Source: Chaenocephalus aceratus | Taxonomy: Eukaryota; Chordata; Actinopteri; Perciformes; Channichthyidae | Direction: 5' to 3' | Assembly (NCBI GenBank): GCA_023974075.1 | Contig: JAMFTG010000156.1 | Span: 200,556 to 264,555, forward strand | Length of the DNA: 64,000 nt | Shown: positions 22,915 through 36,400 of the stretch, piece after piece | Position numbering within the stretch: the stretch's first letter is position 1 | How the letters are laid out: each line of letters begins with the position of its first letter | Notes under the pieces: generated by a model | Told to the model about the DNA's origin: nothing | What the model saw: the letters and a program-made list of their open reading frames with translations, nothing else | Database searches by the model: none | Position numbers and translations under genes: made by a program

Positions 22915-23929
22915 ACTCTGTAAGTGCTCTAGCTAACCTTTTATTTTCTTTATTTGTCTGTACAATGTCATCAAATGTTTGAAAAATGGCCAATGCAAAC
23001 CTTTAAAGACTGTTATCTTTGTGTGAATCGCTCCATGTGCTGCTGGAAATTATTGTATAGTGCCGAGTAGTGTTAATTGTAGGCGAGTTATTTTACATTT
23101 TTATAACGAATATTGTCCTTTTCATGTGGCAGGGTGACATTTACAAGGCGTTCCTTTTGCTTTTAACCTGTGTAGCTTAAGCTAAAGTCATCTCTCAGCT
23201 GCTTGAAATTCTTTATTATTTATATTATTGCCTGGTGAATTAAAGTAGACCTACGTAAAGGACCAACAACAAGCTCATCGCTCCAATCTGAGAATAACAA
23301 ACGGATCATAAACCAGCTATAAAAAAGAAATACCTCCATCTCTCTTAATTTTGGATTTGACTTTGAAGGATTACATATCAGCTTCAGAGGAACTGTCCGC
23401 AGACTGTAAGGTCATTATTTCAGTTTTCTAACGTCTAAAACTTAAGTATTATAACTCTAAGCGTCCCGTAACATTTCAGGAATAATTATTTTTCTGTCTT
23501 TCTTCAAATCGTGTCAAATCGCTTGAGCTGTAAAAGCTGTGAGTTCACGGAGGAATGCAAGAAGACATATTATTTATTATTTTTGTAATTGTTGTAAATA
23601 ACTCCTAGGACGGCAAAACAAGTGACAATATTCCTCGTCGTTAATGGACTTGTTTGATGAATTGTTGTCTGTGTACATACATTTTTCATTTTTACGTGTA
23701 ACATAGGAATATACAACGGCGTATTAAGGCCATTGTGGGTAAAAAAAAGAAATGCAGTGCTGGAGCAGAGGGGCAACATATTAAGTCAAAACTGAGTGAA
23801 AGTCAGGTGCTTATACTTTTCCACAAAGAAATCGCGGAAATGTTCAAATGTTATCCGTTTTAATCAAACTGTACTTCTAATCTTGTGAGTTTTTAATCTG
23901 AGAGAATATCAGAATCAGAAATACTTTAT
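22915..23929. other. Intergenic, no gene seen
   Basis: AT-rich DNA without coding or repeat signals that could be named. Confidence 0.5.
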
Positions 23930-24211
23930 TTAAAGGTGGGGTAGGTAATGCTAGAATTTGAAAGCACGCAGCCGAAAAAAATCTGCCCCTTCCTTACAGA
24001 GCCCCTCCTCCAACACACACGAACGCGCACATGACCAATGAGGGCACGAGATAAGTTTGTGCTTTTTACAGTACTACGGCTTCCACAGATGAATTTTTTT
24101 AAATGTATTTATTGTCAAAGCATTTAATGTATTCATTGCTATCGGGATGTTAAGATCATTCCATGGAATAAAACAAGTGATTCTGAAGTGAATTACGTAC
24201 CCCACCTTTAA
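23930..24211. mobile_element. TTAA-flanked MITE (GGTGGGGTAGG family), copy b
   Basis: TTAAAGGTGGGGTAGGTAAT to GTACCCCACCTTTAA; shorter than copies a and c, lacking part of the interior. Confidence 0.85.
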
Positions 24212-25200
24212 TGTAAATAACTCACCATATTACCCCCCTTCCTCCGCTCAGTAACTATTATTCTTATACAATGGCCCTAATACGCCGTTGTAGAAATACC
24301 TTATTTAAATGTAATATTACTAAAAAAAATGGCTATGATGGGCGCTTTCGACATGTTGCTCAACGTTGGTGTTAAATGATGATCACAGTCTCTAAAGTAA
24401 TTTGTGTGTCGACTTTAAAATACTGGCTTAAATTCTTCGTGCTAACCCGATAGCAACACCATGCTATTAACGGTTAGCATGAAGCTAACGCTCTTCCATG
24501 GGCAGGTGGGTGATTTTGAGCATCTGTGTTCTCATTACTGGATGAAATTGAGTATAGCGCAACATGACAAAGACTATTTTAGTTAGTATTTCAGTCATCG
24601 TCGTGGTTCCCTGTGGACGATCTGTAAATGAGTTGTTGTGAAATTCAACCAAATAAAAAAAGGGGGATTTGATAACTTCCTGTCTCTGTGTTTGTGTTTT
24701 ATTGGAACAATTTGCAACATGTTTGATGCCGCTGGATGAGCATAATCATGTTTTACTGCATTCACTTTTAAAGATTGAAGGAAAACTTTGATGTTTTATG
24801 GTCGGAAATGTCAATGAGAAGACCAAAAGCTGCAATATGTTTGTCCGTTTGGAGGCAAATTTGTAGTTACATTTGTTTTAACAGTGTCACTAACTTACTG
24901 AAATGCTCAGCCATTGAACTTTTTTAACAAACAGCGAATGCACTAGAACCGCCAACGTACATTTTACCCGTAGCAGTTTTTTGATTGTATGTAACTTTTT
25001 TTCAATAACATATTAAAGTCTCCCAGTCCGTGACTTTTCCTGAAAGTGTGTTATGTAGCACCCTCTGTTGTTAACAATTGTCAATATGAAGTCGGATTGA
25101 AAAGATCGCCAAAAAAAACGCCATTTATACCCAAATCCGCCAGCTGGTAATATTTACCTCATAGAAAATGCAGCGTAAACATGACGTGTTGCTATAGCGA
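24212..25200. other. Intergenic, no gene seen
   Basis: No coding region recognised. AAATAAAAAAAG near 24652 followed by a GT-rich stretch resembles a polyadenylation context, but no transcript can be assigned. Confidence 0.4.
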
Positions 25201-25209
25201 TGCCTTTTG

Positions 25210-25351
25210 TCTACTGCGGTTCCTTATAGATAGAGAGAGAGATTGATAGATGGATAGAGAGATAGACAGACAGACAGATAGATAGTTATAGATAGAGAGA
25301 TAGATTGAGAGAGATATATTGATAGATGGAGAGAGATAGACAGATAGATAG
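25210..25351. repeat. GATA/GAGA microsatellite
   Basis: Mixed GATAGATA, GAGAGATA and CAGACAGA tracts; continues after an inserted LTR-like element at about 25520-25555. Confidence 0.9.
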
Positions 25352-25519
25352 TGTAACATCTTGGAGAATACAAGATCTTGGATGACTGAGCTCACGTTGA
25401 GGACGTAATGCATGCAGGTTACGTGCCAGTTGAATAAAGATGGACACTCGGAATGAGAGAAGTAGTCCGCGTCGCCTGTTTATGTAGACAATTATATGTC
25501 CATAGAACAGAACATTACA
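25352..25519. mobile_element. Candidate 168-bp solo LTR
   Basis: It begins TGTAACATCTTGG and ends GAACATTACA (short inverted TGTAA/TTACA ends). It holds a TTGAATAAAG polyadenylation-type motif and interrupts a GATA repeat. The flanks GATAG and GATGG could be a 5-bp target duplication with one mismatch. No internal retroelement sequence is adjacent, so this is an inference. Confidence 0.5.
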
Positions 25520-26121
25520 GATGGATCGATAGATAGTTATAGATAGAGAGATGTGTACCTAAACAAAACACAAGTCTAACACCAAGCGTTTAAATCAGCA
25601 CTCTGAGCGATATTTTATACTTCATGTTATCTGCACAAACTATGTCATATGAAAAGCTGAGAGTCCACAGATTATATTGGTATAAATTTCATCCCTGTGC
25701 GATCAAAACTCACTGTTCTGTATGATAAATAAAAGAACATTGTACCTTGAAAATCAATAGCGGGTACATTTTACCCGTTGGCGGTTTTAGGTATACAGCG
25801 ACCTCTGGCGGTTCTAGTGTTACACAGCGAAACAAAATTGTGTTTTTCTTTGTTTTGTTTTTCTTATTTACACTTTTGATGAGATACAATATAAAAAATG
25901 TAAAGGAGAATTGCCCTAAAACCCTCCATGGGCTTGACAATTGTAATTCTCCATGCACCATATAACAGGAAGTAACTACAGTAATGTAGCACAAACACAC
26001 TTTGTTTGTATCCATCTATCACAACAATGCATCCCACACACATCCATCTGTTACTCACGTATAACGGATCAGTTATAGTCATAAGACGCTGACGCACGCG
26101 CACACACACACACACACACAC

Positions 26122-26787
26122 CAGGGTTTCCGCTAGGATTTTTTCTCGCCGGTCAAATGTCCGGGCAGAATTTATTTTACCGGACAAATTTGAAACTTAC
26201 CGGTCATATTTCAATAATAATAATAATAGTTGTGTAGCAGAGTTTCCGTTAGCAGGTAATTACCGGACTATGAGCAGATATGCTTCAGTTTAAAACTCAG
26301 TTCACGGGCTCATTTTTATATTGCTTCAGTTTATAATCGTAACAGATCGAAAAATTCAGATTCATTTTTCAATAAAGTATTCCACAAACAACAAACAACA
26401 TAATTATTACATTCAAACAAACTACTTGTAGTAGATAACGTACATTATTCAGAAGTTTACATTACATTTGAATAATTACACGGGAGAAACGGATCCTCTC
26501 TCTCGCTCTCGCTCTCGCTCTCGCTCTCGCTCTCGCTCTCTCTCCTGACAGCCTGTCAGTTTCTCAAGCAGCTCCTGCAGCTCGCTAAACAGTGGGCGGG
26601 GCTTCAGGTGATCATGCAGAGCTGTGTGTCTCCGTCAGACTCAGCAGCTGATCTGATCTCTAATCTCTGATCTCTAACAAATCTCCTAATTATTACCAGA
26701 CATTTTGAGTGGCAGGTTTTGAATTTACCGGTTTTTAATAAATGTTACCAGCTAAAAACCGGTAATTACCGGCTAACGGAAACCCTG
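26122..26787. mobile_element. MITE with CAGGGTTTCCG ends, inserted in an AC repeat
   Basis: CAGGGTTTCCGCTAGGA on the left and CTAACGGAAACCCTG on the right, with several ACCGGTAATTACCGG-type motifs inside. AC repeats flank both sides, so any target duplication is hidden. CAGGG termini suggest a hAT element. Confidence 0.8.
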
Positions 26788-26935
26788 ACACACACATATA
26801 AATGTAGTACAGACACACACCACACAAATAATAAGATAATACAGACACATACGCTCCCATCCACAGATGATACACACTCACACACCTAACACACAGATAA
26901 ACCACACATAAATGTAGTAAACACACACATCCATA
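26788..26935. repeat. AC-rich repeat with ordered variants, copy 2
   Basis: ATAAATGTAGTACAGACAC, AATAATAAGATAATAC, CACAGATGATACACACTCAC and CAGATAAACCACACATAAAT follow the order seen at 19740-19880. Confidence 0.85.
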
Positions 26936-28516
26936 AAGCATTTGAGTATACACAATAACACTATCATTAACGAAGAGCATCCTCCCGTGTGAAATGGCTT
27001 AGAGTTGTCATAAGGCAAAATGAAAAAGGTGAAAGAAACATAAATAGAAAAATCACAGGAATGGATTTGATAGGGACTATTTTCAGCGGCCGGCGGATGT
27101 ATCCACATTCTGAGCAGCTGCAGCACAGTGTAAGTGGGAATGAGTCCAAATAAACTACAATGTGTGTGTTTATAATGTTTTCATGATATGCATTTGCTAT
27201 TGATTGATTTTTAGCAATAAGATTGTAACCTAAATGCAATGTTGAGCTCCTTGGACTTTAACTGATTATTTTCCCTGTAATGCTGCTTTCTATTTCTACA
27301 CTTCTACATTTTGTAAACCAATATTGTTATTGTTACATTTCCACCCAGAAGCTGTGAGCAGAGCTGCAGGATGAGTGGCTGCTGTGTGTTTGTTTGTATG
27401 TTTAGCTTCCTCTGCAGCAGCGCTCCGCTCCCAGCCTATAAATAGTCGTGTAATCCCATTAATAGCTTAGTCTGTTTAGCCGACTCCATTCTCCGGATTA
27501 GAAAATACCTTGTGTTTGTTCGCTCACTGACCTCACTGCCATCTCCTCTCCTATCAGGAAGCTGCTGGGGGTCGAGGAGGGGGGGGGGGGCAAGTTTAGG
27601 GTTAGTACCCCAGTGTTATGATAGGAATGTATAGAACGGGTTCACAGCACAGATGCTTACTTGCATATGTCGGGCAATTTGCATAATTAGCATAAGTTGC
27701 ATTAATTAGCATGCAGACAATTGCAAAAATGGCTTGTTCGATTTGGACAATTTTGGTCTGGTTTGGATGTTATTTAGGATCAATTTTGCACATTTTTAGG
27801 GTCAAAATAGCAGTTTTGAGTCCCCTAAATCTCAAAGATCGCTCTAAATTTCATCAAATCCGCCCACCGAGGGCACAAATATGACCACTTTCTGGTTAAT
27901 AGTGCAATTTTCTAAGCCTGAAAATGTCAGAACTGGATTCAACATCCTCAAAAACCCTCAGAAATGTCCAAATCGGCCAAGCCAATTTGTAGCTATTGTC
28001 TGCATATGCAACTTGTGTTAAATTTGCAAATTTAAAACATATGCAGGTTAGCATCCGGAAGTTTCTATGTGCTGGGGACCCGTACTGTACATTTCTATCA
28101 AAAAAACGTTGGGGTATCAACATTTCTAGGTTCACTTGAGGACTCTGGGAAATATTTAATGTTGAGGATCAAAATAATATGGTTAAGAACCTGCTTAGGA
28201 TGGATTTTGAAACAACTAAAGAGTAGCATGAAAAAATAAATCTGTATGGCAGCACTTAAAAGTATTATTTAAAAACAAACATAAAAATGGATTTAAAAAG
28301 AACTTCTAGTCTCCAGTGCAACTCCATGCACATCATTCAAAGTCCCTTTCTTGACCATCAACACTTTTAGTTAAGAAAATAACATTTCAAAATATGCTTA
28401 CTAGCTATTTCCATTATGAGATTGCAGTGTAAAAAAGCAGCTTCCTGATATGTTACTTTTAAATCTAGGAACACTGCATCACATCATAGGTACTCTGGTG
28501 AGGAAGGAGCGCAAGT
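26936..28516. other. Intergenic, no gene seen
   Basis: Contains a G-run near 27580. No supported gene. Confidence 0.5.
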
Positions 28517-28524
28517 GTTTAGTC

Positions 28525-29085
28525 CAGGGGTGTCAAACTCAAGGCCCGGGGGCCACATTCGGCCCGCGACTTCATTTTATGTGGCCCCACAAGAGCTTGC
28601 AAAGAATATAATATGTTTATTATACGGTCACATGCTACAGAAGCACGTTGCCCATAAACTACATGTCCCACAATGCATTTCAAATATGACTTTTTTCTCA
28701 GAATTTGCCTTTTTTTTCTTCAAAATATGCATTTTTTCATAGAATTCCTTTTTCTCAGAATTAGATTTTTATTTCAAAATGTCACTTCTATTTCTTTTTT
28801 CTCCAGAATTTGGCTTTTCTTTTTAAATCATTTTGGGACATACGCACTGAAAAGACTTGCAATTATTTGCCCTAGACTTCTGCTTTCAGACGTAGTTAAT
28901 TATGAAGTTATTACCCTATCCGATGATAATCCAATGCAGAGGCAATCATGTAATATAATACATTATTTTATATATATGATATATTTATATATGTATTTTT
29001 ATATAGTCTTAACGTTACAACCGGCCCTTTGAGTGCAACCATAATGCTGATGTGGCCCGCGATGAAATTGAGTTTGACACCCCTG
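28525..29085. mobile_element. hAT MITE with 8-bp target duplication
   Basis: Ends CAGGGGTGTCAAACTCAAGG and TTGAGTTTGACACCCCTG. The perfect 8-bp duplication GTTTAGTC flanks it (28517-28524 and 29086-29093). Confidence 0.92.
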
Positions 29086-29093
29086 GTTTAGTC

Positions 29094-29675
29094 CATGTTT
29101 GCAACACAAGAAAAGAACAGGACAACAAATAAACGGTCGTGCAGGTTTTTCAATTTGCATTCCAGAAAGATACCATTTATTTGTATCTGTAGTTGTGGAG
29201 GAAAAGCCTCTTGTCAGTTCATTAAAGTCCCTAAATCCCCCCCAACAAACTACTGAGACCAACTTTTCTGAACTTCAAGACATTCAGTATAAAAACATTG
29301 TGTTCCTAATGCTTTGAAAAAGAGTTATGCCTGTAGATGGCGTGCTCGACTCAGATAAAGGTTTGTGAAATGTTTCCACGAGCTGTCTTTGTTCAGGATT
29401 CCCATTCAGCTTTATCTGAAGATCTAATTTCTAACTTTATTTATATCTTTTTCCACGCTGCTGCTTCTGGCTCGATGACTTAATCAATCACTCATCACGT
29501 GGTATGAGTGGGTTATTAAAGGTCCAACGTATTATATGTGTTTCTCATTGTAGTGAATCAAAGGAAAGAGGCAGGTATGGTTACAAGTAAACATTGTACA
29601 TACTTGAAAGTCAGATCCAGTAGGCAAATCACAAACAAGTGTAATTATTTTAGCATTAGGGTTAAAACATATCCA
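29094..29675. other. Intergenic, no gene seen
   Basis: No coding region or named repeat recognised. Confidence 0.5.
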
Positions 29676-30712
29676 AGTTTAATATTACATTACATTACAT
29701 GTCACTTGTTAGACGCTTTTATCCAAAGCGACTTACATTCTCAATACTGTGGACAATCCCCACAGGAGCAATTTGGGGTGAAGAGTCTCAGGGCCCTTCT
29801 CACTTCTCTTATTTGTCATTTCCTCGCTCCTCGGTTCTCACCGGAAGTTAGATTTGTCTGCGCCATCTTGAGTAGCGTCTTTTTTGACGGATGAGCGAGG
29901 AGCGAGGAGCTATAATGGAGGAGCTATAACCGAGGAACCACCAGACCAGCGCCAGACCATCCTTCGATGAAATCCTCAGACACTCGCCCCGCCCCCTTAC
30001 TGTGTATCGCTCACTGATTGGACGAGGCAGTGCATGCACTGATCTGATGCTTCTTGACATGAGAGCAGTTTCCCAGCGGAGTGAAGAAGATACATGAACC
30101 TCACGGGAGTCACTCCTCAGTTTAAACTGTGTTTTGTTTCAATTAATGTATCATTTAGTTACAAATATGTGATATATCTGAACAACAAAGCGGTCACAAA
30201 TCATTTTCTTCATTTATTAGAAACATTTTCATGATCGCTTTTTTTCGTTTATACATTTAAAGAAGGGCGTTTATCTTTTTTGAGAATGAGTTCTTATTGT
30301 ATTTAATGTATTTGGGTCTACAACAGATGATACACATGTTTGTGTCAGTAAATGTGTAGTAACAGAGGCGGGGGGTGTGTGTGGAAATAACGGGGACAGA
30401 GCTGCTGTCAGACGATCAGCTGTGCGGCGTCATCACAAACGGACGTCGCTTCACGTGACGCTCCGGAGGAAAGGACGTCCCATTGCTCTTAAAACTCATT
30501 TCCCTGCTTCTCGTGGTTTCCTTGCGTCTCTCCTTGCTTCCCTGGTGGGAGGGACTAGTCGCAGGGAAACGACGCAAGTGAGGGACGCAAGGAATCCATT
30601 TAACCGAAGTGAGAAGGGCCCTCAGGGACACAACGACATGCTGACTGCAGTGGGGTTTGAACCTGGCCACTGCCACCACACGCACAACCCACTGCACCAC
30701 ACGCCCCCCTAT
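29676..30712 (-). mobile_element. tRNA-derived SINE, reverse orientation, split by a MITE
   Basis: The reverse complement of 30620-30712 begins GCGTGTGGTGCAGTGGGTTG (A-box-like) with CCAGGTTCAAACCCCACTG (B-box). The rest, 29676-29793, contains AAGCGTCTAACAAGTGAC in that orientation and ends in an ATTACATTACATTACAT tail. A partial relative is at 38866-38975. Confidence 0.75.
29794..30618. mobile_element. MITE with CCCTTCTCACTTC ends inserted in a SINE
   Basis: CCCTTCTCACTTC at the left and GAAGTGAGAAGGG at the right. Flanks TCTCAGGG and CCTCAGGG form an 8-bp target duplication with one mismatch (hAT-like). The interior is GC-richer than the surroundings. Confidence 0.75.
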
Positions 30713-31369
30713 TAATATCTATTAAAAGACTACTCCGTTCAATTATTGTTTAAAAAGTATTATTGTATATATATTGTTTTTTTCACACTTTTTTTCACTT
30801 TAAAAAAAATAATATTTTAAATGTATTATAATTACTTTTTTATTTATTTATTTTATTATTTATTTTATTTATTATATTAAATACCAGATGATTTTCTCCC
30901 TGACACGTGTATGAACAACAGGCAAGCATATTAAATATTTTTGACAAAAAATAATAATTAAGAATTCAATGTATTTGAGAGCTCTCTTTAATGTGTAATA
31001 TTGAAACGATGTGTACCTGGAACATACAGTACTTGAAGAACCTGGGAACATGGATGCACTCCTTGCTAAACAACACAAACCAATACTTTCCCCTCAAAAT
31101 CTCTGCGTAAACTGCGACCAATGACGGCTACGTCTAGAAATGGAGTGATGTGTTTATCCATAAGTGAGAATGACCTCCAACATGGCGACCAGAGGCTTCA
31201 TTGCGTATGTCCCGCGGACCCCCTCATGTCCCCCGGACCCCCTCATGTCCCCCGGACCCCCTCTGAGGGATCAGACTGCATACAGACTTCATCATTTGAA
31301 CTCTGGAGATGACCCTCGTCCTGATCCTGCGCCACGCCCTGAGTTTAGACAGTAACCCAAGCCAGAACA
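30713..31369. other. Upstream flank of trim54
   Basis: AT-rich DNA, then CCCCCTCATGTCCCCCGGAC units repeated about three times at 31215-31265. No coding exon recognised. Confidence 0.5.
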
Positions 31370-31379
31370 AACCCCGGAG

Positions 31380-31475
31380 CTAAAAATACCAACAGGCAAC
31401 AGTGGGGCTGCTGTGGGACGGAGGCAGGGGGCATGGGAGGGTCTTCGCATGGGGGTAGACAGGGATAGACAGCTG
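31380..31475 (+). promoter_or_regulatory. Candidate muscle promoter motifs upstream of trim54
   Basis: CTAAAAATAC (31380-31389) differs by one base from the MEF2 consensus. An E-box CAGCTG (31470-31475) lies 90 bp further, and the trim54 ATG is about 210 bp after that. TRIM54 is a striated-muscle gene, so such sites would fit, but both motifs are short and the start site is unknown. Confidence 0.25.
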
Positions 31476-31682
31476 GAGAAAGATCCAGAACAGAACAGAG
31501 ACGAAATACGACAAAAAACACCCCTAAAATCTCAACTATCCCCTTAATATTCACCTCCCCTTCTCGTTACTCTCTTGGATTTGGCGCGTGGTTCCTGGAG
31601 GGGATGAACTTCGCCCTCAGGCCCCCGTCAGAAGGCAGATCTGGACCTGGTTCTGGACGTGGTTTCTGGACGTGGAACCATC

Positions 31683-31802
31683 ATGGAGAACCTGGAGAAG
31701 CAGCTGATCTGCCCCGTGTGTCTGGAGATGTTCTCCAAACCCGTGGTCATCCTGCCCTGCCAGCACAACCTCTGCAGGAAGTGTGCCAACGACATGTTCC
31801 AG
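31683..31802 (+). CDS. trim54: trim54 exon 1 (first half of RING)
   Basis: [17 protein letters not shown] through [10 protein letters not shown], 40 codons, donor CAG|GTGAGT. The start is the first ATG in frame; an in-frame TGA lies upstream. An earlier ATG at 31604 (MNFALRPP) resembles the MNF start of other family members but is out of frame by one base, so the N-terminus may be longer in reality. Confidence 0.92.
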
Positions 31803-33449
31803 GTGAGTCCTCGTGGCTGTTCGTTTCACAGGTTCCGAGTTATTTATTTATTTAATTTCAGAATCGGAATCAGTTTTATTGCCAAGTAGGTTTACATTTA
31901 CAAGGACTTTGATGTTTAATGTATATGTATAATGATGTATACATGTGTCTGTTGATTGTGTATATATAGGATATAGATATTTTATACATATTTTTATATA
32001 TATTTGTATTCGGGATTGTGGGAAACGGTATTATGATCGCTCGGTCTGTACTCTTTTGACTCATGGTGCATACAAAAGAGGGATTTAATTGTAAAAAGAA
32101 GCAAATAAAGGACTACTACGACATTAAAGGTGGGGTAGGTAAGTTTGAGAACCGGCTCGAGATCGCTAGAATTTGAAAATACACAACCGGAGAAAATCTG
32201 CCACTTCCTCACAGAGCCCCTCCTCCAACACACACGAACGCGCACATGACCAATGAGGGCACGAGGTAAGTTTGTGCCCCGATGGAAGGCTGACAGGCAG
32301 GTCGGCCATTGTACTTTTTACAGTATCACGGCTTCTACAGATGACATTTTTTTATGTATTTTTTGTCAAAGCACTTCAGATATTCATTGCTATCGGGATG
32401 TTAAGAGCATTCCATGGAATATAACAAAAGTGTATCTCGAGCCGGTTTCTAAAACGTACCTACCCCACCTTTAAGACATGTTTACAAGAAATACAACTAT
32501 AAAAAAGTAAATATAATAAAATAGGATTATTTACTAATTTAAAGTTGAAGAGCCGTGCATTTTAAAAGACAAATGTGCAACATATACAGAAGAACATGAT
32601 CCTCCATCAATTGTTTTATTTATTATCATGACTTGCTCTTATCTGTATTCAGTGATGTCATCTATTGTAAATGTGTACAATGGTATATCACAGTTGTGGT
32701 ATTTTCATTATTGCTTTTAGGATGTCTATCACCATCTGGCAAGGGACTATCGATGAAAACTCGCCTTTTGGCTATCGAGTACTTTTACATGTTTTTTAGT
32801 ATGTTGATTAATGTACACTGTTCCTTGTTTTAAATAAATCAATTCAATTTCGCACGTCCTGCCATCATTCCAACAAATGCCGACACCATTTCAAATACAT
32901 TATTTTTTATAGTGTGTTTTGACCCTAACATGTAAAAATATTCACTTTTAAAGGTAAAAGTGTAGCACTTCAAATATAACTTAAGTAAAACTACACAGAT
33001 ATTGGCGTCCAAATATACATGAAGTACCAAAAGTAAAAGTACTTCCCATTTCAGAATAAAATATAACATTACTGGATTGTGATTACTGATGCATTGCTTC
33101 CAAAATGTATTGGAGTAGAAGTATAAAATAACTTCATTAACATAAGCAGGTGAAGTACAAGAACATCAAATGAAGTACAGACATGCATACATTGTATTGT
33201 GCACATGACAGCAAAGCTTTGAATCCTTGAATCCTTCTCTCTTCCTCCAGTCGTCTAACCCCCTCTGGCAGTCCCGCTCTTCTTCCTCCTCCTCCTCTTC
33301 CTCCTCCATCGGCTCTCGGTTCCGCTGCCCGTCCTGCAGACAGGAGGTTCTGCTGGACCGGCACGGGTGGTACGGGTCTGCAGAGGAACTACTGGTGGAG
33401 AACATCCTGGACTGTACAGACAGCAGGAGGCCAGCAGGTGTGTGCGTGT

Positions 33450-33494
<45 letters not shown>

Positions 33495-36400
33495 TGTGGT
33501 GTGTGTTGTATGTGCCGGTATTATCTGTGTGTGTAAGTTTACAGAACTTACTGTCACCCCTTCATTTAACATTTACAAGTAATGTATAAACTTGTATTTA
33601 ATGGTTTATAAAACACTTCAATGTAAGTTTTAAACACTATAACAACATGTTATCAATATAACGGTATTTTCTAACAATCAGCAAACCACAAGATGAATGT
33701 AATCATTATTTTCAATCACCAACATGGGAAAATGTCCCTCAACATCACGTCTTTGCTCAGCGGTGCGTCACTCTCCCAACACACCGAGGTCTTTATTGGA
33801 GTCTGCAGTCACTCGGTGTTGTTGTAGTCATGGAGGAACACCGGCAGGGGGCAGCAGTGGTGTGGGAGTGCCCTCTCTCTGGCAGCGGTGCAGAGGAGAC
33901 GTTATTATTGCAGTAGGTTTTCTGGCTGATTAAACTGTGCAGCGGGTTTGAAGAGAAAAAACACGATGTTATTTGAGAGAATTAGAATTCATGGTTCATT
34001 TCGGGACGAGTGGCGCAGTGGGCTGTGCGTTCGTCAGATCAAGGGGGCGTTGGGGAACTCCAGTTCGAAACCCGCTCGCGCCCCTCTGCGTCAGGCCGGT
34101 GTGTCCTTGGGCCAGACACTTCGCTCCGGTGGGTATTGTCCACAGTAGATGACCATTACGTGTGTGTGTAATGTGTATTAATAAAGCGCTATGATAAATA
34201 TAAGGATTATTATTATTATTATTTCTTCATTGTATTCACTTTAATAATAACATTTGTCACATGGGCGAACCAGGATAATTACATTTTTCAGGACTGAAAT
34301 GATAAAAACAATATCTGTTAGTTATAATAAAACAGGTTAATTAGGAATACATGTTCCCAACACATTATCAGTGCATGATGTCAGCACTGATACAACGCTT
34401 TTCGAAAGGTCTTTTTATATATGTATCAAGTCGTGTTACTGCAAGAGGTTGAATCCAGCATCAGTCACAGGTTGACCCCACAGTGGAAGATGTTAGACAC
34501 TGCAAGGAAAACAAATCAGGAAGTAGAAGAAAATCAGAATAACATGTAAGGTGTCTTCTGGTGGGAAGACGACCGCACTCCCTCTCAGCCACGGTCGCCG
34601 AATAGACAGACACGTTTATTGATACACGATGCGTCTCATGCCAGACGTTAAACTTCTGATTACATGATAGGGGTTACTTGTGTCTACTTGGTGAGCCTTT
34701 CTTCTGTGACCTTGGTGCTTGTTGGGGGGGACTTTGCCTACATTGCAAAGTCAGCAGGTGTTACAGTTATCCCTTCGGTCAGAGCTGTGTTCACTTCTTT
34801 CTGTATCTGCGGATGCTCGACTGCACGATGTCGTCTGAAGTGTTTTGCTCTCTACCATTTTGTATGCGAGTAGAATCCTCTTCAGTCCATCTGGCTGTTT
34901 TATAATCGTCCACTCTCTACAACTCGTCCTCACTCTAAAATAGACGCTCACTGAGTCAGTGCTGGCAGAGACAGAAGGACACAAGGACAGGAGGACAGAA
35001 GTAAGAAGGACAGAAGAACAGGAGGACAGAAGGAGAGGAGACAGGAGGAAGAAGAGAGAAGGATAGAAGGAAAAGGACAGAAAGACAGGACAGAATGAGA
35101 AGGAAGAAGGACAGGAGGACAGGAGGAATAAGGACAGAGGACATGAGGACATAATGATAGAAGGACACAAAGACAGGAGGACAGAAGGAAGAAGGACAGA
35201 AGGAAGAAATACAGAAGGATATAGGACAGAAGGGCAGAAGGACATAAGGAAGAAGGAATGGAGGACAGAAAGAGAGGACAGAAGGATATAGGACAGAAGG
35301 ACAGAAAGAGAGAAGGACAGAAGGATATAGGACAGAAGGAAGAAGGACTGGAGGACAGAAAGAGAGAAGGACAGAAGGATATAGGACAGAAGGATATAGG
35401 ACAGAAGGACAGAAGGATATAGGACAGAAGGACAGAAAGAGAGAAGGATATAGGACAGAAGGACAGAAGGATATAGGACAGAAGGACAGAAGTATATAGG
35501 ACAGAAGGACAGAAAGAGAGAAAGACAGAAGGATATAGGACAGAAGGACAGAAGAGAGAAAGACAGAAGGATATAGGACAGAAGGACAGAAGGATATAGG
35601 ACAGAAGGACAGAAAGAGAGAAGGACAGAAGGATATAGGACAGAAGGACAGAAGGATATAGGACAGAAGGACAGAAAGAGAGAAGGACAGAAGGATATAG
35701 GACAGAAGGACAGAAAGAGAGAAGGACAGGAGTCCCCTCACTATCTGTGTGGGCTAAAATAGATGTGATTGTTCACAAGTGTTTTGTAGTTCCTCATCGT
35801 CTCTGTGCGTAAAAGATTCCTCGTGACTTAATCATCCTTTCTGTCGGACACCGACGTCAGAGCTCGATGGAGCCTCGTTTCTGTCCTTCTGCGTCCATGC
35901 AGTCACTCGAGGAGACTTAGGAGGTGTCGTGGGCCAGTTGCTGCTGTACAGAAACCCTGCATTATTAGCCTCATTGTATTTAAATATCCACTCGTCTACT
36001 CTGCACACTTGTCCTGTTTATTGTGTCCAACGTTAATATTTAAGTTGGTATATTATAGTGTGTTATAGAATCCGCCTTTGTATTTTAAAACTGTGCCTTC
36101 TTTACATAAATATCTTTCTTTTATACATATTTGTTCCAGTATATATATATATTATTCTATATATTTATTTCTTTATTCAGTTGTATTTATTAATTGCATA
36201 TATACTGCATGTAGATAGGAATGGTACATTTGGATTGTATTTATTTATTATTATTAGTCAAGTTCTGATTGGTTGATTGACTCTAAACTTGAAAAAGGCT
36301 CGATTCCTTCCAAAAGGACACATGGGACTCCGACCTGAACCTCTTCCTCTTTCTTTGAGTGATGCAGCTTCTTCTTAGCCTCGTGATGCTCATTTAGTCT

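Noticed and set aside
31604..31682. Upstream trim54 start (MNFALRPP)
   Set aside because: Out of frame with the RING by one base in the given sequence; kept only as a possibility because single-base errors seem common in this gene.
34003..34080. tRNA gene
   Set aside because: A- and B-box motifs are present here and at 37878, 38866 and 45125, but bodies and tails match each other as SINEs and no cloverleaf of normal length is evident.
34751..35741. Leu/Ser/Pro-rich 261-residue protein on the minus strand
   Set aside because: It is the translation of an AGGACAGA minisatellite.
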